Assembly (NCBI RefSeq): GCF_927798175.1
Contig: NZ_CAKMMP010000001.1
Location: 496,001-560,000, forward strand
Direction: 5' to 3'
Source of the DNA: Paenibacillus sp. JJ-223
Lineage (GTDB): Bacteria; Bacillota; Bacilli; Paenibacillales; Paenibacillaceae
Length of the DNA: 64,000 nt
The translations under genes and the position numbers were made by a program. Position 1 is the stretch's first letter. The number at the start of each line of letters is the position of its first letter. Below the pieces are notes generated by a model. It searched no databases. It was not told the DNA's origin and was given only the letters and a program-made list of their open reading frames with translations. Shown one piece after another: positions 61,053 through 64,000 of the stretch.

Positions 61053-62266
61053 CCCCGGCGTCGTCATTCGATCTGTTGATTGTCGGAGCCGGCCCGGCAG
61101 GCTTATCGGCCGCCGCAGTGGCGGCCGGGCATGGCTTGAGCGTAGCTGTGCTGGATGAATTCCCGCAGCCGGGCGGACGCATGCTGGGACAGTTCCACGA
61201 GGAAAAGGGGAAGTGGTGGGTTGGAAGGCAGGCTGCGGAGCAGTTGATCGAACAATGCCGCGTGCTGGGAGTGGATATCCGCTGCGGCGTTTCCGTTCAC
61301 GGCATGTTTCGGCATGAACGTTGCTGGGTCGTGAGAGCCGGAGGCGCGTCGTTCACGGCTGCAAGGATTCTCCTCGCCACCGGCGCCGCCGAAATTCCCC
61401 AGCCGACGCCGGGCTGGACGCTGCCAGGGGTCATGTCGATCGGAGCCGCCCAGGTAATGACCAATGTGCACTTTGTGAAGCCGGGCCGTCGCGGGCTGAT
61501 CATCGGCGTGAATGTGCTCGCCATGGCGATTGCCCGCGAGCTGTCCGTCAGCGGAATTTCGCTTGCCGGAATCGTGCTGCCAGAACGAAATTCCGTATTC
61601 AGCAAGGAAGATGTGCCTAAAGAAGCAGTGAAACGTCTGCTGGGCCTTGCTCATTTGGCCCCGTCTCCGCTGATGAGGATCGGGGGAAAGCTGGGCGCCA
61701 GCCTGGGGATGGCTGGTGCAATATCCCGCTTTTTTCCGCGGCGCGGGCTGAAAATATGGGATATCCCTTTACGGCTGCGGACTTCCGCGATTTCGATCAA
61801 TGGCGAACATCATGTGGAATCCGTGACGCTGGCGGATGTAACCGGGACAGGCGAAATCATTCCGGGCAGCGAACGTGAGGAAAACGTCGATTTTGTGGCT
61901 CTTGCCGGAGGTTTATCCCCGCTCGCCGAATTGGCCGCGGTGGCCGGATGTCCATTGGTGTATGCAGAGGAACTCGGTGGTCATGTTCCGCTGCACAATG
62001 AGGATATGCAGACGCCGGTCGAGGGTTTGTACGTCGCCGGAAACATAACGGGTATCGAAAGCGCTCAGGTGGCTATGGCCCAGGGAAGAGTCGCGGCGGC
62101 CGCCATTTGCCGCGATGCCGGAGCACCGGGGAAGGACCGGGAACGTAACCTGCTTGAAGCGATGGAGCATGTTCGCCGGATTCGCGCCGCTGCTTTGATC
62201 CAATTTCATTCAGGTATTTCGGGCGCCAGAGACCGATTATATAAGACATGGAATAAGGAGGCGTGA
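61049..62266 (+). CDS. FAD-dependent oxidoreductase, alpha subunit of the dehydrogenase
   Basis: 405 residues with two dinucleotide-binding folds: LLIVGAGPAGLSAAAVAAGHGLSVAVLDEF (FAD) and the second around LIIGVNVLAMAIARELSVSGISLAGIVL, which is missing the usual glycine-rich loop (GVNVLA). The C-terminal FAD segment is EGLYVAGNITGIESAQVAMAQGRVAAAAI. Matches HcnB/OoxA/LhpE alpha subunits except that the BFD domain is encoded separately. Together with the DAO, BFD and Fer2 proteins it would form the D-hydroxyproline dehydrogenase. Confidence 0.87.
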   Translation: MTPASSFDLLIVGAGPAGLSAAAVAAGHGLSVAVLDEFPQPGGRMLGQFHEEKGKWWVGRQAAEQLIEQCRVLGVDIRCGVSVHGMFRHERCWVVRAGGASFTAARILLATGAAEIPQPTPGWTLPGVMSIGAAQVMTNVHFVKPGRRGLIIGVNVLAMAIARELSVSGISLAGIVLPERNSVFSKEDVPKEAVKRLLGLAHLAPSPLMRIGGKLGASLGMAGAISRFFPRRGLKIWDIPLRLRTSAISINGEHHVESVTLADVTGTGEIIPGSEREENVDFVALAGGLSPLAELAAVAGCPLVYAEELGGHVPLHNEDMQTPVEGLYVAGNITGIESAQVAMAQGRVAAAAICRDAGAPGKDRERNLLEAMEHVRRIRAAALIQFHSGISGARDRLYKTWNKEA

Positions 62267-62268
62267 GT

Positions 62269-64000
62269 ATGAAAAGGTGGTTATCCATGGTACTTAGCTT
62301 TTCGCTGCTGGTGTCCTTATGTGCATTCCCGGCCGCGGCCGAGCCGGCGGAGGCGGAATCCACCGGCGAAGAGGCGAAGATCATTGACATTTTTGGCAGA
62401 ACGCTTAACGATTACGGCGTTGAGCTGGTAGATTGGCAGGGATACATCGCCAATCCTTACGTGAAACTGAACGTGGTTCCGCCCGAGGACGCCGCCTATC
62501 CGTTGACGATCGATATTAAAGCCAAAGGCACTTCCCGCCTGATGATGGACCGTCCGAGCACGCTGAGCGCAACCGGGGCGGCAAAGACGTTAACGTTCCA
62601 AAATGCCGGCGAAAGCAAGCCCTTTCTGCTCGAAATCCATCCTGACCGAATCGGAGGCAATGGGGAGATCGAACATTACACGCTGGAGCTCGCGGTCACG
62701 GATGCCAATGGCATAGTCCGACAACAAACCACGCCGATTCGCGTATGGGACCAGGATGATGCCAGAGAGCCGAGCCTGCCGCTGAAATTTGATTACAGAT
62801 ACGATACGATCCAGCCCTATTTCAGCGATCCCGCGATCCGAGAGGCCAGCGAACAGGCGATCAAGGATTGGTTCTACTTCTTTGATATGGAGCCCTTCGA
62901 TACCGTCCCGGCGAATTCGGAAGTCACCCGGCTGCCAAAGGATAACTTTGACGGTCATGACTCCGTGACCAATGATGAGCCTTACAACGGGATGTGGATC
63001 TATCTGAGAGGGCTCAACGGCCCTTATTCGACCGGCGGAGCGTCCGACAACGGGAAATATCATAAACGCAACGGCGTGACGGTCCCTGACCGAATTCACC
63101 GGTCGCTTCTCACCATTTTGGACTTTTACGATACCGCAACGCCGTTTACCTCGCTGGATGATGAGCAGTGGTACCTGACGGAGATGTCCGACACATCTAC
63201 GGACGTGTATGGACTCATCATGCACGAATTCGGGCATGCGCTTGCGTTTTCCCATAGTTGGAGAGGCATGGCTGCTTATAAGCGCAGCGGAGGAACGGCG
63301 GATAATATCGTTGCCTACCAAGGGGTTCCGGTCCCGCTGGATGACACCTATCATATTCCCGGGGAACCGCAATACTGGGACCGGATCAGCGGCCAGAACG
63401 GCGGCCGTACTCATCTCTTTCACAACAAGCGCTGGATGCTGACCAAACTGACGCTGTTGATTGCGGAACAAGCGGGCTGGAAATTGAATCGTTCCCTGAC
63501 ACCTTTTCTTAGCCCGTCGATTAAAAACGTTCCGGTTCCCAATGCAAAGACAGGACAGCAATATGAACTGAAGCTGCAGGCCGAAGGCGGAGTTCCTTTC
63601 TATGATTGGAATATCACAGAGGGATCACTGCCGGAGGGGCTGACGCTGGACCGCTTTACAGGTACGATCGCCGGCAAGGTATCCGGCAAAGCCAAGGGCA
63701 GCTACAGATTTACGGTACAGCTTCGGGATTATGACGAAAAGAACACCCCGGTGCAAAAGGAATTCACGTTAAACGTCGGTCAGGGAGAGCTGGCAGGGAA
63801 TTACTTGTTTGATGAAGAAGAGGCCGGGGATTCCGGTATCGCCCTTGATTATTCCGGTGCGGGCCATGATGCCGCCGTTTACCATGCTTCGCGCACGGAC
63901 GGCGCAAGAGGCGGAGGGTTGGGCCTGAACGGCTCGTCAAGCTACATGAAGCTACCGGATACGATGCTGAAAGGAACCCGGGACTTTACATTCTCCGCCT
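62269..64000 (+). CDS. Secreted metalloprotease with Ig-like and LamG-like domains (5' part)
   Basis: An open frame from ATG 62269 to the right edge, at least 577 residues, with TAAGGAGG 8 nt before it. The start is 2 nt after the preceding stop, so it is translationally linked to the dehydrogenase operon. Signal peptide MKRWLSMVLSFSLLVSLCAF and an AAA cleavage region; N-terminal domain to about 170; then a protease domain with HEFGHALAFSH at 319-329, matching HExxHxxGxxH apart from Ala for Gly. A putative Ig domain follows (about 420-500, EGSLPEGLTLDRFTGTIAG), then a LamG/concanavalin-like domain (from about 507). Likely targets are structural proteins. The C-terminus, possibly with more binding or SLH domains, is out of view. 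Confidence 0.85.
   Translation, partial: MKRWLSMVLSFSLLVSLCAFPAAAEPAEAESTGEEAKIIDIFGRTLNDYGVELVDWQGYIANPYVKLNVVPPEDAAYPLTIDIKAKGTSRLMMDRPSTLSATGAAKTLTFQNAGESKPFLLEIHPDRIGGNGEIEHYTLELAVTDANGIVRQQTTPIRVWDQDDAREPSLPLKFDYRYDTIQPYFSDPAIREASEQAIKDWFYFFDMEPFDTVPANSEVTRLPKDNFDGHDSVTNDEPYNGMWIYLRGLNGPYSTGGASDNGKYHKRNGVTVPDRIHRSLLTILDFYDTATPFTSLDDEQWYLTEMSDTSTDVYGLIMHEFGHALAFSHSWRGMAAYKRSGGTADNIVAYQGVPVPLDDTYHIPGEPQYWDRISGQNGGRTHLFHNKRWMLTKLTLLIAEQAGWKLNRSLTPFLSPSIKNVPVPNAKTGQQYELKLQAEGGVPFYDWNITEGSLPEGLTLDRFTGTIAGKVSGKAKGSYRFTVQLRDYDEKNTPVQKEFTLNVGQGELAGNYLFDEEEAGDSGIALDYSGAGHDAAVYHASRTDGARGGGLGLNGSSSYMKLPDTMLKGTRDFTFSA

Noticed and set aside
62590..63561. A 323-codon minus-strand frame
   Set aside because: Antisense to the metalloprotease reading frame, which has a signal peptide, a zinc site and an RBS on the plus strand.

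Overview
The window looks like a chromosomal segment of a Paenibacillus-like, soil- or plant-associated Firmicute. The evidence is a giant S-layer-homology (SLH) protein, Lpl-type sugar transporters, YesM/YesN and AraC regulators, YxdLM/YxeA-like and DUF4179 envelope-stress genes, and strong AGGAGG ribosome binding sites often paired with GTG or TTG starts. All identifications come from reading translated sequence and motifs; no database search was run.

Layout. 1-3.5 kb: the end of a ChvE-like binding protein followed by mmsA and mmsB, ending at a clear terminator. 3.5-7.1 kb: an AT-rich accessory island (LRR protein, unknown protein, truncated DUF4304-like gene, SUKH-like gene) that resembles orphan immunity genes. 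It holds two copies of a foldable repeat and is bounded by a 20-bp exact direct repeat. 7.1-11.6 kb: a broken fabZ-like gene, a Ser/Cys-tailed membrane protein, an MBL-fold hydrolase, a small conserved-looking protein and a PadR/CPBP-protease pair, then a third, half copy of the repeat on the minus strand. 11.7-24.7 kb: a carbohydrate locus with Lpl-type permeases, a binding lipoprotein broken by a frameshift, two GH2 glycosidases, two AraC regulators and a DUF5107-TPR protein. 24.8-31 kb: one 2,063-codon surface protein with lamin-tail, Ig-like, metallophosphoesterase and SLH domains.

31.3-46 kb: envelope stress. An ECF sigma factor and its DUF4179 anti-sigma factor are followed by two secreted paralogues of the anti-sigma outer domain. 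Then comes a YxdLM/BceAB-type ABC transporter with YxeA and an M1 peptidase, preceded by phased TGTAAGGT repeats. The matching two-component system lies 3.2 kb further on. It appears to have been separated from the transporter by an AT-rich insertion (SMR pair, TetR, VanZ-RDD protein, IS3-like remnant) flanked by an approximately 66-bp duplication.

46.3-64 kb: a hydroxyproline utilisation locus. It has an XRE-cupin regulator, YesN/YesM, a sugar-type ABC importer, an M24 Xaa-Pro-type peptidase, a four-part amino-acid dehydrogenase (DAO flavoprotein, FAD protein, BFD-type and Fer2-type iron-sulfur proteins), a proline racemase/hydroxyproline epimerase, a second racemase homologue lacking both catalytic cysteines, a DapA-family deaminase and an aldehyde dehydrogenase. 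Together these can convert 4-hydroxyproline to 2-oxoglutarate. A secreted metalloprotease begins 2 nt after the last catabolic gene and runs off the window. The arrangement suggests capture and breakdown of hydroxyproline-rich protein (collagen or plant extensin).
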